From NCBI GenBank assembly GCA_945905765.1, contig CAMDPZ010000015.1, forward strand, positions 7,501 to 42,396: a stretch of 34,896 nt of DNA. The letters are read 5' to 3'. Position 1 is the first letter of the stretch, and each line of letters opens with the position of its first letter. The notes beneath the pieces were generated by a model. It searched no databases. It was not told the DNA's origin and worked only from the letters and a program-made list of their open reading frames with translations. This DNA is from Nitrospira lenta (GTDB lineage: Bacteria; Nitrospirota; Nitrospiria; Nitrospirales; Nitrospiraceae). Positions 1-7,708 of this stretch are shown here, in pieces. A program made the translations under genes and the position numbers.

Positions 1-66
1 TCAATGGAGACCTTGCCGAGGCGGGGATGGCTCCGATTGATTGGCAGATCCCAGATGTCTAATGGG

Positions 67-150
67 GACGTAAAATGTGAGGCGTAAGGCGTGAAACGAG
101 AGGCAGCCGCTCGCCTGCGGCCTTGCTGGACGGCATTTTCGAGCATCCTG
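67..150. repeat. Dispersed intergenic repeat, degenerate CACGCCT tract plus half hairpin element
   Basis: On the minus strand, about 67-104 holds degenerate heptamers of the type CACGCCT/TACGCCT. The adjoining 113-150 carries the core GCCTGCGGCCTTGCTG followed by GGACGGCATTTTCGAGCATCCTG. The same core and the GAGCATCCT end recur at 34175-34210, where a matching left arm makes a hairpin; the left arm is missing here. Apart from the repeat copy at 303-392, I see no credible gene in 1-537. The 64-codon reading frame on the minus strand runs through this repeat and has no ribosome binding site. Confidence 0.6.
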
Positions 151-302
151 TAGGAGTGTTTCTTTTTTGGTCCTCATCTCAATCCTCTGTTTCATGCGAC
201 AGAGCTGAATAATTATTACTCCATGATATCCATCTGTTACGGACTATTCCTGCCTCCCTTCCGTTGACTCATGGCGCTGCGCCCTGTAAGGTGAGGCACG
301 AC

Positions 303-392
303 GTATTGAGCCACGCCGACTGTCCCATCTCTCGCACTGCACTCCCTCCCACGTTCCTGTGCGTCTGATTCTCCGGTCTCCGCCGCTGCTAC
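303..392 (+). repeat. Upstream repeat copy A
   Basis: This stretch upstream of the CsbD-like gene aligns by eye with 4373-4446, which lies upstream of another small gene. Shared blocks are TTGAGCC-CGC-GACTGT, AT-CTCGC, and TGATTC-CC-GTCTCCGCCG, with small insertions between them. It could be a transcribed leader, a promoter region or a decayed mobile repeat; the sequence alone does not decide. Confidence 0.5.
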
Positions 393-537
393 GCCAGAGT
401 GCCCATTGTTTGCCGCATATGTCGTGGTCCGCTATTGCTGTCTCCTGGAGGCAGGGTAGCTGGAACCATGAGATGCGTGCATGGGGGCATTTCCTATTTA
501 CGGCTGTCAGTACAATCATGTCTGAAAGGAGTGCCAG

Positions 538-783
538 ATGAATCAAGAACAATTCAGCGCGTTTTGGACCCAATTGAAGGCGCCACTTAAAGCGAAGTGG
601 GAGAAGATTACGGATGCGGATCTTCTGGAGATTGCGGGAAATCTTGTGACGTTCACAGCCGTGCTGGCGAAGCGCTATGGCGCAACCCAGAATGATGAGG
701 TGAATACCTGGGCCAATCGACGCTACTCCCATTGGAGCAGCAACTATACGAGTAAATATGCAGACCCAGTGAAGGTAGCCTGA
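538..783 (+). CDS. CsbD-like stress-response protein
   Basis: An 81-residue soluble protein with no signal peptide or membrane segment. The N-terminal half (residues about 1-50) has the CsbD/YjbJ pattern: a start of the type MNxExFxxxWxQLK, then KxKWEKITDADLLEIAGN, then a KRYGATQ motif. CsbD family members are small helical general-stress proteins of unknown biochemical role and are often multicopy in environmental bacteria. Length is slightly above the usual 60-70 residues because of a C-terminal extension rich in Trp, Tyr and Ser. A strong AGGAG lies about 6 bases before the ATG, which fixes the start. A repeat-bearing leader of several hundred bases precedes it. The family call is by pattern recognition and is fairly secure; the role is not known. 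Confidence 0.8.
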   Translation: MNQEQFSAFWTQLKAPLKAKWEKITDADLLEIAGNLVTFTAVLAKRYGATQNDEVNTWANRRYSHWSSNYTSKYADPVKVA

Positions 784-874
784 CGAGCCGTGTAGGGCGA
801 TGGGCCTGAGAGGGTCCCGTTCGTGACGGCTGCATTCTTGAGAACTTCGATAGAGGAGAGGGAAGGATCGGTCC

Positions 875-1219
875 ATGAAAAAGATTGTGGTCAATAAGAG
901 CTATGACAAGTTTTCGGTGAGTCATTTAGCGTTTCTCAGATTGCGTGAGCTGGGTCAGCAGGATGCGCTTAAGGAGACAGATCTTGGAGCCTACTGGCCC
1001 GAATCGGCGACGCCGCGCGAGCCAAGCCTTAACCAGTGCGGAATTTTGATTCCACGCGATGATCTAAAGTTGGCTCAAGTCGTGGAAGAACTCGGCGTGG
1101 CGGCAAACGGCCATGGCGCAGAGTTGCGTGTGGTCACGATCCCGGACGATGTTCGCTGGGAAATTAGCGCAGTGGGTGGGATCGAGCACGTGAGCGAAGT
1201 TCACCGGACCTGGGCGTAA
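875..1219 (+). CDS. Conserved hypothetical protein (IPRDD / VVEELG / EVHRTWA type)
   Basis: A 114-residue soluble protein. Motifs in order are MKKIVVNKSYDKFSVS at the N-terminus, IPRDDLKLAQVVEELG near residues 60-75, ANGHGAELRVVTIPDDV near 77-94, WEISAVGG, and a terminal HRTWA. I remember a family with this layout (a start like MKIVINKxxGGF, then IPRDD, VVEELG, IPDDVxWEI, HRTW) in bacterial and phage genomes, without an assigned function. The ATG follows a purine-rich GAGGAGAGGGAAGGA about 8 bases upstream. It lies 91 bases after the CsbD-like gene on the same strand and could be cotranscribed. No catalytic motif is apparent. Confidence 0.75.
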   Translation: MKKIVVNKSYDKFSVSHLAFLRLRELGQQDALKETDLGAYWPESATPREPSLNQCGILIPRDDLKLAQVVEELGVAANGHGAELRVVTIPDDVRWEISAVGGIEHVSEVHRTWA

Positions 1220-1437
1220 GAGTTTCAAAACGAGCGCCTGCCTGCACGGTGTGAAGCCAGTGCGGGTGGGCACCTCGTGCTGACGGTGAATGTAGCGTTT
1301 CGTGATGGTCTGATGAGCGGATGATGAATTCGATCCGTTGCGCGTAAGGATCGGAACAGTTTGAGTTGGGGTCTGCCGAGTGAGCTTCTTCAGCTGAATT
1401 GAGCCAGGGCTACTGCGAGTAACTCCACAATGGTTTG

Positions 1438-1686
1438 TTAGGTCTTCTCAGGCAGGCGTCCCTCTGCGACCTCTTGCGACCCATCCAGCAGCAACTTTGC
1501 TCGTTGAAACGCGTTGCTTCTGGCTTCCCATTCCGTATTGTAGCCCTTCGACGAATCTTGGCCATGAAGACCTCCGTCGAGATGGCTGGACCCAGGAATC
1601 GTAAACTTGCATAGCCATTTACCGTTTTTGATCTGGCTGGTAACCAAGATCACTTTCTGGCCTTTTGAGTAGCAAGTTTCTGTCAT
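1438..1686 (-). CDS. Small hypothetical protein
   Basis: An 82-residue soluble protein I do not recognise. It starts MTETCYSKGQKVILVTSQI and contains a pattern NGKWLCKFTIPG followed by a helical C-terminal half (EWEARSNAFQRAKLLLDG). The beta-strand N-terminus followed by an Ala-rich helix resembles small environmental-bacterial hypotheticals whose middle reads NGKWxCxYTI. GGAG lies about 8 bases upstream of the ATG. It follows the 1790-2137 gene on the same strand after about 100 bases. The gene is probably real but has no inferred role. Confidence 0.55.
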   Translation of the reverse strand: MTETCYSKGQKVILVTSQIKNGKWLCKFTIPGSSHLDGGLHGQDSSKGYNTEWEARSNAFQRAKLLLDGSQEVAEGRLPEKT

Positions 1687-1789
1687 GGGTACTCCGACTC
1701 AAGCTAGCTCTAACAGGATGCCGAAACTGCATAGGCGCTGCTGTCGCTTGACGCGAGGTTCCCAGTTTCGTAGGCCTCGCGCCGATTCG

Positions 1790-2137
1790 CTAGGACAGCT
1801 TGATAAAGCGATCCGCTGCCAGCACGCCCTGTAGCGACTGTGTGACCGCGCGGCGATAGGGAGCCTTCTGGCGCAACATAATGACGAGTTCTTCATCGTC
1901 GATCAGAATCGACAAGTCGTCCTCGGTTACGAGTTGCCGATCCGGCGCCCCGATATTCATGCGATATTGGGTTTTCCCATCAGGATTACGGTTGGGGCCG
2001 GTGACGATTTCGGTGAGCCCATCGATAAATCCGATATGTCCTTCATGTCGGTGCTTGACCTTCGTGCCATCAGGGATGCGGACCCAGGAGGACTTGGTTG
2101 TTCCTGTCGGTACTGGCTTCACGGTATTCATGGTCAT
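1790..2137 (-). CDS. Hypothetical protein with SH3/KOW-like middle
   Basis: A 115-residue soluble protein of unknown function. Residues about 18-75 (VRIPDGTKVKHRHEGHIGFIDGLTEI, then a GPNRNPDGKTQYRMNIG stretch, then LVTEDDLSIL) have the pattern of a small beta-barrel: a Gly/His turn, a short strand series, then the acidic DDLSILIDDEE segment. Such a layout appears in SH3-like or KOW-like domains, but this is inference from pattern only. AGGGAGAG stands about 3-10 bases before the ATG. A second ATG two codons in (M-T-M) is an equally possible start. Confidence 0.65.
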   Translation of the reverse strand: MTMNTVKPVPTGTTKSSWVRIPDGTKVKHRHEGHIGFIDGLTEIVTGPNRNPDGKTQYRMNIGAPDRQLVTEDDLSILIDDEELVIMLRQKAPYRRAVTQSLQGVLAADRFIKLS

Positions 2138-2292
2138 GGTCTCTCCCTGTAATCCGATACGAAGTGAAGAATATCTGCCGGGTCTGTATCGCCTGCCTCA
2201 CGATGACGGAGAGGCGGCAGCGTCTTTCTTTGTAAAAGCCTCAAGCAAGAACGAAATAGGTTAGCGCACTCTTACCGGAGAAACAATGGAAG

Positions 2293-2328
2293 CGTGGCAC
2301 CTGGTTGCATCAAGGCAACGCTGCCACG
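2293..2328. other. Hairpin in the 2138-2444 gap
   Basis: CGTGGCA at 2293-2299 pairs with TGCCACG at 2322-2328, and the interior (TTGC with GCAA) can extend the stem around a short loop. No T-run follows on either strand, so it is not a clear intrinsic terminator. It sits between the metallopeptidase gene and the next minus-strand gene. I see no gene in the 307-base gap. Confidence 0.4.
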
Positions 2329-2444
2329 CCATGAACCATGAGGGGATGCATAGTATTTCTGATTCAGCCTATGGTCAACATCGTACCACAGGCACCTTCG
2401 CCATAGCGAACAGGGCGGGAACCCCTTAGTTGGTCATTTTTGTC

Positions 2445-3446
2445 CTATGTGGCTGGTTGGGGATTGGTCGTTTCGGCCTTCTCCAGGCAACAGTGCTTAT
2501 ATTTCCTGCCGCTGCCGCAGGGGCAGGGTGTGTTACGGCTGATCCCCTGGCGGCGCCTGGGCATCAGGGGGAGCAGCGATTCTGTGTCCTGGTGAAACAG
2601 GTCCCGGAGCATGGAGTACAAGACGGGATCCCGACGTTTCAAGAGCTCGGGGGAGGTAAAGAAATACTCCGCCAATACCGCGAAAAATTCATGTTCGTTC
2701 GTATAGGCATAGGAACTGACGTGGGCGCGATACTTCATGGGGCGGGCCAGTTCTCTGGCCACATACCGCACCCATTGCCGGACGACCATCCAGGGTACTT
2801 CCGGCGGGAGCCCATACTCGCTCGCTTCCTTTTCAACCAGGTGGGCAAACTCATGCACGCCCACGTTCTGCTTGCCTGATTGATGGGCGAATCCAGCCAG
2901 GAGGGCCGGTTTGGATAAAATCATCACCCCGCTCAAATGGTGTAGGCCGACCATTCCGAGAATGTTCTCATCGGGTCCTCCATGGCTTTGATAGGCGTCG
3001 TCGAACGCATCAGGGTAGATGAGTACCTCGTGGAGCCGATGATATTCCCAATCGTGGAACCCGAAGATGGGGATGGCCGCACTCGCCGCCACCAGCACCC
3101 GAATGGTCTCATCCACCTCCGTGCGAATGCCCGTGATCCGGACCTCGTCGAGAAAGATCTGCACCAGTTGCCTGAACCGCGCCTTCCCCGCCTCGTCAAG
3201 CGCTGCGAAGAAGGCGACGTGTGTGAGAAGGATCTGTTCCCAGTTGTTAGAAAACGGCTGCTGTACGATCGTCATTCGCCTGAGGCACCGTCGTCGTCCC
3301 CACCAGTAACTGAACGGACTGAGTCCCAGCAGGAGCCAGAGAGGAGGGAAGAGCCAGCCCAGCAAACCGGCTGCCCAGGCGACTAGCCCCGCAGCCACAA
3401 GGGCCTGTTGTTGATTCCGGCTATTGGCTTCCGATGTGACGATCAT
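2445..3446 (-). CDS. MtfA/M90-family zinc metallopeptidase with N-terminal membrane segment and C-terminal SEC-C motif
   Basis: A protein of 333 residues. A hydrophobic stretch near residues 13-45 predicts one or two membrane segments. The catalytic motif HEFAH (about 198-202) is followed by NEHEFFAVLAEYFF about 50 residues later, supplying the likely third zinc ligand; this is the arrangement in MtfA-like (M90) peptidases. The C-terminus carries CPCGSGRKYKHCC, a complete SEC-C zinc-binding motif as in SecA, usually a protein- or ribosome-binding tag. E. coli MtfA is cytosolic and binds the Mlc repressor; the membrane anchor and SEC-C tail differ from that. An in-frame TTG lies five codons upstream at 3461, but ATG 3446 has GGAG 9 bases upstream and is preferred. 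The gene stands alone between a hypothetical gene and a divergent secreted-protein gene. Confidence 0.85.
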   Translation of the reverse strand: MIVTSEANSRNQQQALVAAGLVAWAAGLLGWLFPPLWLLLGLSPFSYWWGRRRCLRRMTIVQQPFSNNWEQILLTHVAFFAALDEAGKARFRQLVQIFLDEVRITGIRTEVDETIRVLVAASAAIPIFGFHDWEYHRLHEVLIYPDAFDDAYQSHGGPDENILGMVGLHHLSGVMILSKPALLAGFAHQSGKQNVGVHEFAHLVEKEASEYGLPPEVPWMVVRQWVRYVARELARPMKYRAHVSSYAYTNEHEFFAVLAEYFFTSPELLKRRDPVLYSMLRDLFHQDTESLLPLMPRRRQGISRNTPCPCGSGRKYKHCCLEKAETTNPQPAT

Positions 3447-3623
3447 CCTCGAGCGCTCCAATGTCGAGATTCGGGCTGAGCCGGAATTCTACTCCGGATA
3501 AGCAGGCTCTGGCGACGAGTCCTTTCCCGCCAGGTGGCCCTCATCTATTTTTGCCAGGTAAGGATGCTATGATCGCTGTTGCTTGGCAGACCGAATGTTC
3601 ATCCATCCTGTTGAGAGGAGATT

Positions 3624-4034
3624 ATGGTCATGAATCTAACGCGTCATATTATCGGCATCTCTCTGGGCATCGTGTTGTGTGCCGGGGTCGGCTTTGCGGC
3701 AGAACCGGCGGAGGTGGAAAAGTTCGTGAAGGCTCGCATTGAGATCGGCGAGATGATGACGAATTACTTTCAGGGTGGAGAGCGGTTCAAGGAAGGGCAG
3801 AGGCCGTCGCCTGAGCAGATGCGTGAAATGGGCGTGGATATCAACGCGAAGCTCGGTAAGCTATTGGGGCAGTATGATCTGACGGTCGAGGACTACAGAA
3901 GGCGGAGCCCAGAGGTCTTCGCCGATGAGGCGGCGGTCAAGCGCTATCTCAACGAGCATCAAGACTTAAAGGCACGGTACGATGCGCTTCCCATGGATCG
4001 GATGGGACGAGGCGGCAGCGGGCGTGGGTACTAG
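3624..4034 (+). CDS. Secreted small protein with glycine-rich tail
   Basis: A 136-residue protein with a standard Sec signal peptide: basic start (NLTRH), hydrophobic core IIGISLGIVLCAGVG, and probable cleavage after GFA or FAA near residue 25. The mature part is helical, charged and Met-rich (GEMMTNYFQGG, PSPEQMREMG) and ends in GRGGSGRGY. I do not recognise the family. It is likely periplasmic. GAGAGGAG lies about 4-10 bases upstream of the first ATG; a second ATG two codons in is also possible. The next gene follows within 90 bases on the same strand. Confidence 0.7.
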   Translation: MVMNLTRHIIGISLGIVLCAGVGFAAEPAEVEKFVKARIEIGEMMTNYFQGGERFKEGQRPSPEQMREMGVDINAKLGKLLGQYDLTVEDYRRRSPEVFADEAAVKRYLNEHQDLKARYDALPMDRMGRGGSGRGY

Positions 4035-4123
4035 TCCTTCTCCCTTTGCGTACGTGGCTGGACGAGCGAAACTGGTCGTTCGTTCCAGCGGATTTTCATT
4101 TGGAACGTGAGCGGGGCGCTACG

Positions 4124-4273
4124 ATGAAACAGGGGTATCGGTTGATCATTGTCGATAAAGATGGTGTGTTGGTCTCTGAGTTTCAACTGACGGAGAACGC
4201 GTTGGCTCAGCCGGAAGCCTTTGTGGCGGGGATTCAGGCCGCGATTGAGCAGGTCGAAGAGGAAGAGTCCTAA
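4124..4273 (+). CDS. Very small hypothetical protein
   Basis: A 49-residue acidic protein: a predicted strand-turn-strand (YRLIIVDKDGVLVSEFQL) followed by a helix ending in EQVEEEES. The reading frame extends upstream to a TTG at 4046, but the upstream segment looks non-coding, so the ATG is chosen; only a weak GAGCGG precedes it. The family is not recognised. It may be cotranscribed with the secreted protein gene ending 89 bases before. Confidence 0.45.
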   Translation: MKQGYRLIIVDKDGVLVSEFQLTENALAQPEAFVAGIQAAIEQVEEEES

Positions 4274-4372
4274 GGGGCGACCTGTCGTACGTACAGTGCC
4301 GCGGTGATGGCTGATGGTGATTAATACTGCTTGACCAGGCTCGTTACGGCGTCTAGCATAGAGCGGTGCTGT

Positions 4373-4446
4373 GTTGAGCCTCGCTGACTGTTCTATCCCT
4401 CGCGCCTCAGGCTTCTCCCCGCGCGTTTGATTCCCCAGTCTCCGCC
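4373..4446 (+). repeat. Upstream repeat copy B in the 4274-4596 gap
   Basis: This copy matches 303-392 in several blocks (TTGAGCC, GACTGT, TGATTC-CC-GTCTCCGCCG). Its segment 4392-4408 is identical, over 17 bases, to the reverse complement of 8870-8886 upstream of the desaturase gene. The rest of the 323-base gap shows no gene and no clear promoter. Confidence 0.55.
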
Positions 4447-4596
4447 GGTCCTGTGTCGGAATGTTTCTGCAGTGCTGTGATAAATTCGTGGGTGTGATCA
4501 CCGGGATCTGGCTGAGCCGGTTCCTGGCTGGCACTGGAGTTCGCGGAGAGACGCGGATTCCTCTCGATAGCCCCCAACTGATGAAGGAGCGATACG

Positions 4597-4791
4597 GTGA
4601 CACCTGAAGAACAAATTACGAAGATGAAAAAAGCGATCACTCAGGCCTTGAAGGTGATGGGGGATCGCTTTGGGTCGACGGAAGCCGACGTGGCGAGGGC
4701 GATGGATGAGCTGAAGGCTTCCATGCAGACAGCTCCAGCCGCAACGGCTCAGCCTCCTCAGGCCCAGGCTGCTGTAGGCGCCGGGGCATAG
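4597..4791 (+). CDS. Small hypothetical protein, GTG start
   Basis: A 64-residue protein with an amphipathic helical N-terminal two thirds (EEQITKMKKAITQALKVMG, then FGSTEADVARAMDELKASMQ) and an Ala/Pro/Gln-rich low-complexity tail. The start codon is GTG with AAGGAG about 7 bases upstream, which decides the start. No transmembrane segment or known domain is visible. Size and composition fit the small stress-associated proteins of this region. Confidence 0.55.
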   Translation: MTPEEQITKMKKAITQALKVMGDRFGSTEADVARAMDELKASMQTAPAATAQPPQAQAAVGAGA

Positions 4792-4971
4792 GGTTCGTAC
4801 GAGCAGAGTGAGCCGCACGATCATGGTTGTGAGTGATTGACTCGCCGGCGGTTGCGCCATCACGGTGCTGGCGACGGGCGATTCCTCTTCCATCAATCGC
4901 TGTTGATAACGTGCGCTAGGAGTAGGTGCCGCTGTGGCGGCCCCTGCTTACCAAGAAAGAGGACTGCCATC

Positions 4972-5172
4972 ATGCCGGACGATGCCAACAATAAGAAGGT
5001 TCATGCTGCAGCCAAGCCGGCCGGTGCAGCGTCACGGAAGTCAGCCGATGCCGACCTCACGTGCAGTGAGTCGCAGCTTGAGGATCTCTTTGCTGAGGGC
5101 GAGTCCAGCAAGCCGATGAGCAAGAGCGACAAGGGCCTTCATCCGAAACGTCAGCCGAAATCTTCGCGATAA
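4972..5172 (+). CDS. Small basic/acidic mixed hypothetical protein
   Basis: A 66-residue hydrophilic protein, probably disordered: a Lys/Ala-rich start (MPDDANNKKVHAAAKPAG), a short helical patch SESQLEDLFAEGE, and a Lys/Arg-rich end. The frame is open for 45 codons upstream, but that part is Arg/Cys-rich and looks non-coding. The ATG is supported by AGAGGA about 9 bases upstream. The function is unknown. Confidence 0.5.
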   Translation: MPDDANNKKVHAAAKPAGAASRKSADADLTCSESQLEDLFAEGESSKPMSKSDKGLHPKRQPKSSR

Positions 5173-5346
5173 GCGGCTCTAGCTCAGGTGCGTCGGTTTC
5201 TTTTCTGCCCTGCCGAATTACGCTGATTTTTTCCCGTTGTGGGCTCCTGAAGCATCATGCGAAGCTTTTAGCCGAGGCTGCGGGCTCTGTGCCATCCACG
5301 TTCAGGATGCTGGCAGCGGTATCGGCGCCACGACAGGGAGACCGAC

Positions 5347-6147
5347 ATGACTGACCTCTGGACTGCTGTGACGCCTCGCTGGCCTCTTCCCTCCCACGAC
5401 TATTGGTCCACTCCATTCGCCGAATCGTTGTTGCAACATCTGGATCTTTTTCCGGATGCGTCCATCCTCGATATCGCTTCAGGCCACGGGATTCCGGCTT
5501 TCTATCTGGCAGAGCAGGTGGGGCGAAGGGGACAAGTCTTGGCTCTCGATCTCAGCCGGCGGCAGGTCGAGAGCGCGAGAGCGATCCAGGGAGACGCGCT
5601 CCCCTGGCTGAAGTTCGAATGTCTGGACATGCGGGCCTTGCCTCCGTACCTGCCCTGTTTTGATCGCATCACCGGCAACCTTTCGGTGATGTTTTTTCGT
5701 CCCAACCGTTTTGAAGTCATCCAAGGATTGCTGGAACATCTCAAGCCCGGCGGCCAACTGGTGCTGACGTTCCCTTCGCTCGGCACGTTTGATTCCCTGT
5801 GGCGCCGGATCGATCAGGAAATGGCTGTCCGCGGTCTCCTCGCGGAGCGCCGCAAGTTGGAAGCCTACCTTGCGGAACGGCCGTCAGCAGCAGAGGCGCG
5901 GGGGTGGCTGGAGCGGCTTCATCTTGGACGCATTGCCGTCACCGAGTCTCCGTTGAAAGTGGCGTCTGGCGCCGGTCAGGCGTTTCTCCACCACCCATTG
6001 CTCCGGGGCGGTTTTCTCGATGATGCCTACGAATGTTTCGAGGATCAGGGGTTGGCGAATGAGGTCATGACGAAGGTATCTGAAGATATGGAGAGCCTCA
6101 CGCCGTTGATGGCGCAGCGCTGTGTCATGTCCGGATGGAAGCTCTAG
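5347..6147 (+). CDS. Class I SAM-dependent methyltransferase
   Basis: A 266-residue cytosolic protein. Residues about 39-54 form the SAM-binding motif I, ILDIASGHGIPAFYLA. The acidic end of strand beta-2 (ALDLS, about 75) and a motif near 98 (CLDMRALP) follow, and the post-core segment LKPGGQLVLTFPS near 137-149 is typical of the UbiE/COQ5-like Rossmann fold. The C-terminal third is helical and probably determines the substrate, which cannot be named. It is not linked to an obvious pathway gene. The ATG follows GGGAGACCGAC, a usable ribosome binding site. Confidence 0.85.
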   Translation: MTDLWTAVTPRWPLPSHDYWSTPFAESLLQHLDLFPDASILDIASGHGIPAFYLAEQVGRRGQVLALDLSRRQVESARAIQGDALPWLKFECLDMRALPPYLPCFDRITGNLSVMFFRPNRFEVIQGLLEHLKPGGQLVLTFPSLGTFDSLWRRIDQEMAVRGLLAERRKLEAYLAERPSAAEARGWLERLHLGRIAVTESPLKVASGAGQAFLHHPLLRGGFLDDAYECFEDQGLANEVMTKVSEDMESLTPLMAQRCVMSGWKL

Positions 6148-6234
6148 CTTGATGCAGGGAAATCATCCCAGCGCCGTTTTCGATTCGTTAGAATCCTCAG
6201 TCCATCCCAGAGAGTAGATTCCAGGATTTGACTT

Positions 6235-6256
6235 GCCTGCGGCCTTGCTGGGCGCC
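6235..6256. repeat. Short copy of the GCCTGCGGCCTTGCTG repeat
   Basis: The 16-base core seen at 113-128 recurs here, followed by GGCGCC; a related version (GGCTGCGGCCTTGCTG) lies inside the 34088-34210 hairpin. The flanking arms are not recognisable, so this looks like a decayed copy. Confidence 0.5.
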
Positions 6257-6349
6257 TTGTTGTGCTTGCACGAGTGTAACCGCTAGACGGGATTTCGTTC
6301 GTTGTGCCGAATTGAATGGGGAGAACTGAAAGAGGGGAGCCGGGCTCTA

Positions 6350-6382
6350 ACAAAAAGGGGCGCTTCGGATGAAGCGCCCCTT
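6350..6382 (-). terminator. Intrinsic terminator of the RRM protein gene
   Basis: AAGGGGCGCTTC (6355-6366) and GAAGCGCCCCTT (6371-6382) form a perfect 12-base-pair stem with a four-base loop. Read on the minus strand it is followed by TTTTTG, so it is a textbook rho-independent terminator 28 bases after the stop codon at 6410. Confidence 0.9.
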
Positions 6383-6409
6383 CTGTAGCTTGTGCTGGTT
6401 CGCGCTTCG

Positions 6410-6751
6410 TTAGAAGCGGCTGCGACCGCCGCGATCGCCACCGCCACCACCGCCACCGCTACCAAAACGACCACCGCCGCCGCCGCCGCCGCCGGTGCGG
6501 GGCTCTTGGGGCTTGGCTTCATTGACAGTCAGGGGACGGCCGTCCATCTGGGAGCCGTTCAATGCCGCAATCGCGGCCTTGGCTTCTTCCTGTGTGGCCA
6601 TCTCGACGAAGCCGAAGCCTCGTGATTGCCCGGTGAACTTATCCGTGATCACACGCGCAGACTCGACGGTGCCATGCGCGGCAAAGAGGGTGGTGAGCTG
6701 TGATTCAGTTGCCGCATAGGGCAACCCGCCGACATAAAGTTTTGAACCCAT
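6410..6751 (-). CDS. Glycine-rich RRM RNA-binding protein
   Basis: A protein of 113 residues with one RNA recognition motif over residues 1-80 and a Gly/Arg/Phe-rich tail. RNP2 is KLYVGGLP (about 4-11) and RNP1 is RGFGFVEM (about 43-50), both intact. The architecture matches the cold-inducible Rbp proteins of cyanobacteria and glycine-rich RNA-binding proteins of plants, which bind single-stranded RNA. The frame is open for 17 more codons, but AAGGAGG six to seven bases before ATG 6751 fixes the start. A perfect terminator follows. The leader of over 100 bases would suit cold regulation, but I see no defined element in it. Confidence 0.95.
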   Translation of the reverse strand: MGSKLYVGGLPYAATESQLTTLFAAHGTVESARVITDKFTGQSRGFGFVEMATQEEAKAAIAALNGSQMDGRPLTVNEAKPQEPRTGGGGGGGGRFGSGGGGGGGDRGGRSRF

Positions 6752-7064
6752 GGGGGTTCCTCCTTCTGAAATTGATATTGTCTGCGACACGAGAACGAAC
6801 ACACGAGGGGAAGGAACGGGCCGAAGACGCGAACAATGAAGCGGCTTGGGTCGAACTTCCGATCAGATTCTCGGCAACAACAATATCGGTGATGGGCCGT
6901 TCTATTTGCTGTTTCATGCGAGGCCCGCCGCATGAGACAGAAGCATACTAACAGAGGTGTCTATGAAAAGCTATAGCCCCTGGTAGGCTGAATTGTCGGG
7001 ATCCAGTGGGGCAAGGTGAGGTCGGTCGAAGGACTGGGTGGCTGGAAGCGTGTAGTCGTCCACT
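6752..7064 (-). other. Leader and spacer upstream of the RRM gene
   Basis: This 313-base gap holds the untranslated region of the RRM gene. I find no convincing -35/-10 pair and no alternative gene. A long leader is common for cold-inducible RNA-binding protein genes, but that link is inference. Confidence 0.3.
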
Positions 7065-7367
7065 CTAGACATCTGCGTTGCCGGTAGGACCGGGACCATG
7101 CCAGATGAGGTAGGGGGGCTTCTTCATCGTGTCAGCTGAGCGGGGGTAGAGGCGTTGAGCGTAGTTGTACGCGTCTTCTTGCGCCACCAGGCAGGTGGCT
7201 GCGTCCAGGTGGTTGGAGACGACGCGGAAGGCCCCTCGGTCATCGGCTTCGATGGTTGCCATATAGAGGGCGCAGGAAAAGCTTCCTTCTTTTGAGCAGG
7301 CGGTGCTGATCAAGAGATGTGATCCGTCAGGAAAGGTCATGATCGGGTCTAGATTGGTGCGGCCCAT
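7065..7367 (-). CDS. Hypothetical protein
   Basis: A 100-residue soluble protein, unrecognised. A beta-rich N-terminal half (MTFPDGSHLLISTA, CALYMATIEADD, FRVVSNHLDAATC) leads to a helical EDAYNYAQRLYP and a Pro/Gly-rich end. It contains three cysteines without a metal-binding spacing. GGAG lies about 12 bases before the first ATG; a second ATG nine codons in (MTFPDGS) is possible. It sits 57 bases after the second RRM gene on the same strand and may share its transcript. Confidence 0.55.
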   Translation of the reverse strand: MGRTNLDPIMTFPDGSHLLISTACSKEGSFSCALYMATIEADDRGAFRVVSNHLDAATCLVAQEDAYNYAQRLYPRSADTMKKPPYLIWHGPGPTGNADV

Positions 7368-7424
7368 AGCTCGTTCTTCTCCGTGACGTGTGTAGGGTTC
7401 GCTGGCTGATTGTTCGATGTTCTG

Positions 7425-7688
7425 TCAGGCGGGCTGGTTCGCGTAGGGTGTCACATAGAGCCTGAGGAGGTGGCCCTCCCATTCGGTGCCTTCAAGGGCG
7501 CTCACGGCGCTTACGGCCTGTTCGCCTGATCCCATTTCGACGAATCCGTATCCGGCTGACTTACCCGTATGTTTGAACCGGACGACGTAGGCTCTGGCAA
7601 CCAGGCCATAGGAGGCGAAGAGGCCGCGCAGCTCGCAGTCCGAAACCTTATCCGGGAGCCCTCCCACGTATAGAACCCGTTTCCCCAT
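7425..7688 (-). CDS. Second RRM RNA-binding protein
   Basis: An 87-residue protein made of a single RRM with almost no tail. RNP2 is VLYVGGLP (about 4-11) and RNP1 is AGYGFVEM (about 44-51). Glu-Gly-Thr-Glu-Trp and RLYVTPY near the end complete the last strand. The open frame reaches into the desaturase gene, but AAGGG about 7 bases before ATG 7688 supports that start; an ATG two codons earlier sits directly on this site. It begins 20 bases after the desaturase stop, so cotranscription is likely. Unlike the 6410-6751 paralogue it lacks the glycine tail. Confidence 0.85.
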   Translation of the reverse strand: MGKRVLYVGGLPDKVSDCELRGLFASYGLVARAYVVRFKHTGKSAGYGFVEMGSGEQAVSAVSALEGTEWEGHLLRLYVTPYANQPA

Positions 7689-7708
7689 CAGCATCCCTTC
7701 GTGACCTG

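Noticed and set aside
1-195. 64-codon minus-strand frame at the left edge
   Set aside because: It runs through the dispersed repeat, lacks a ribosome binding site and has low-complexity translation.
2293-2328. Intrinsic terminator for the metallopeptidase gene
   Set aside because: The hairpin is good, but no T-run follows on either strand and it lies more than 110 bases after the stop.
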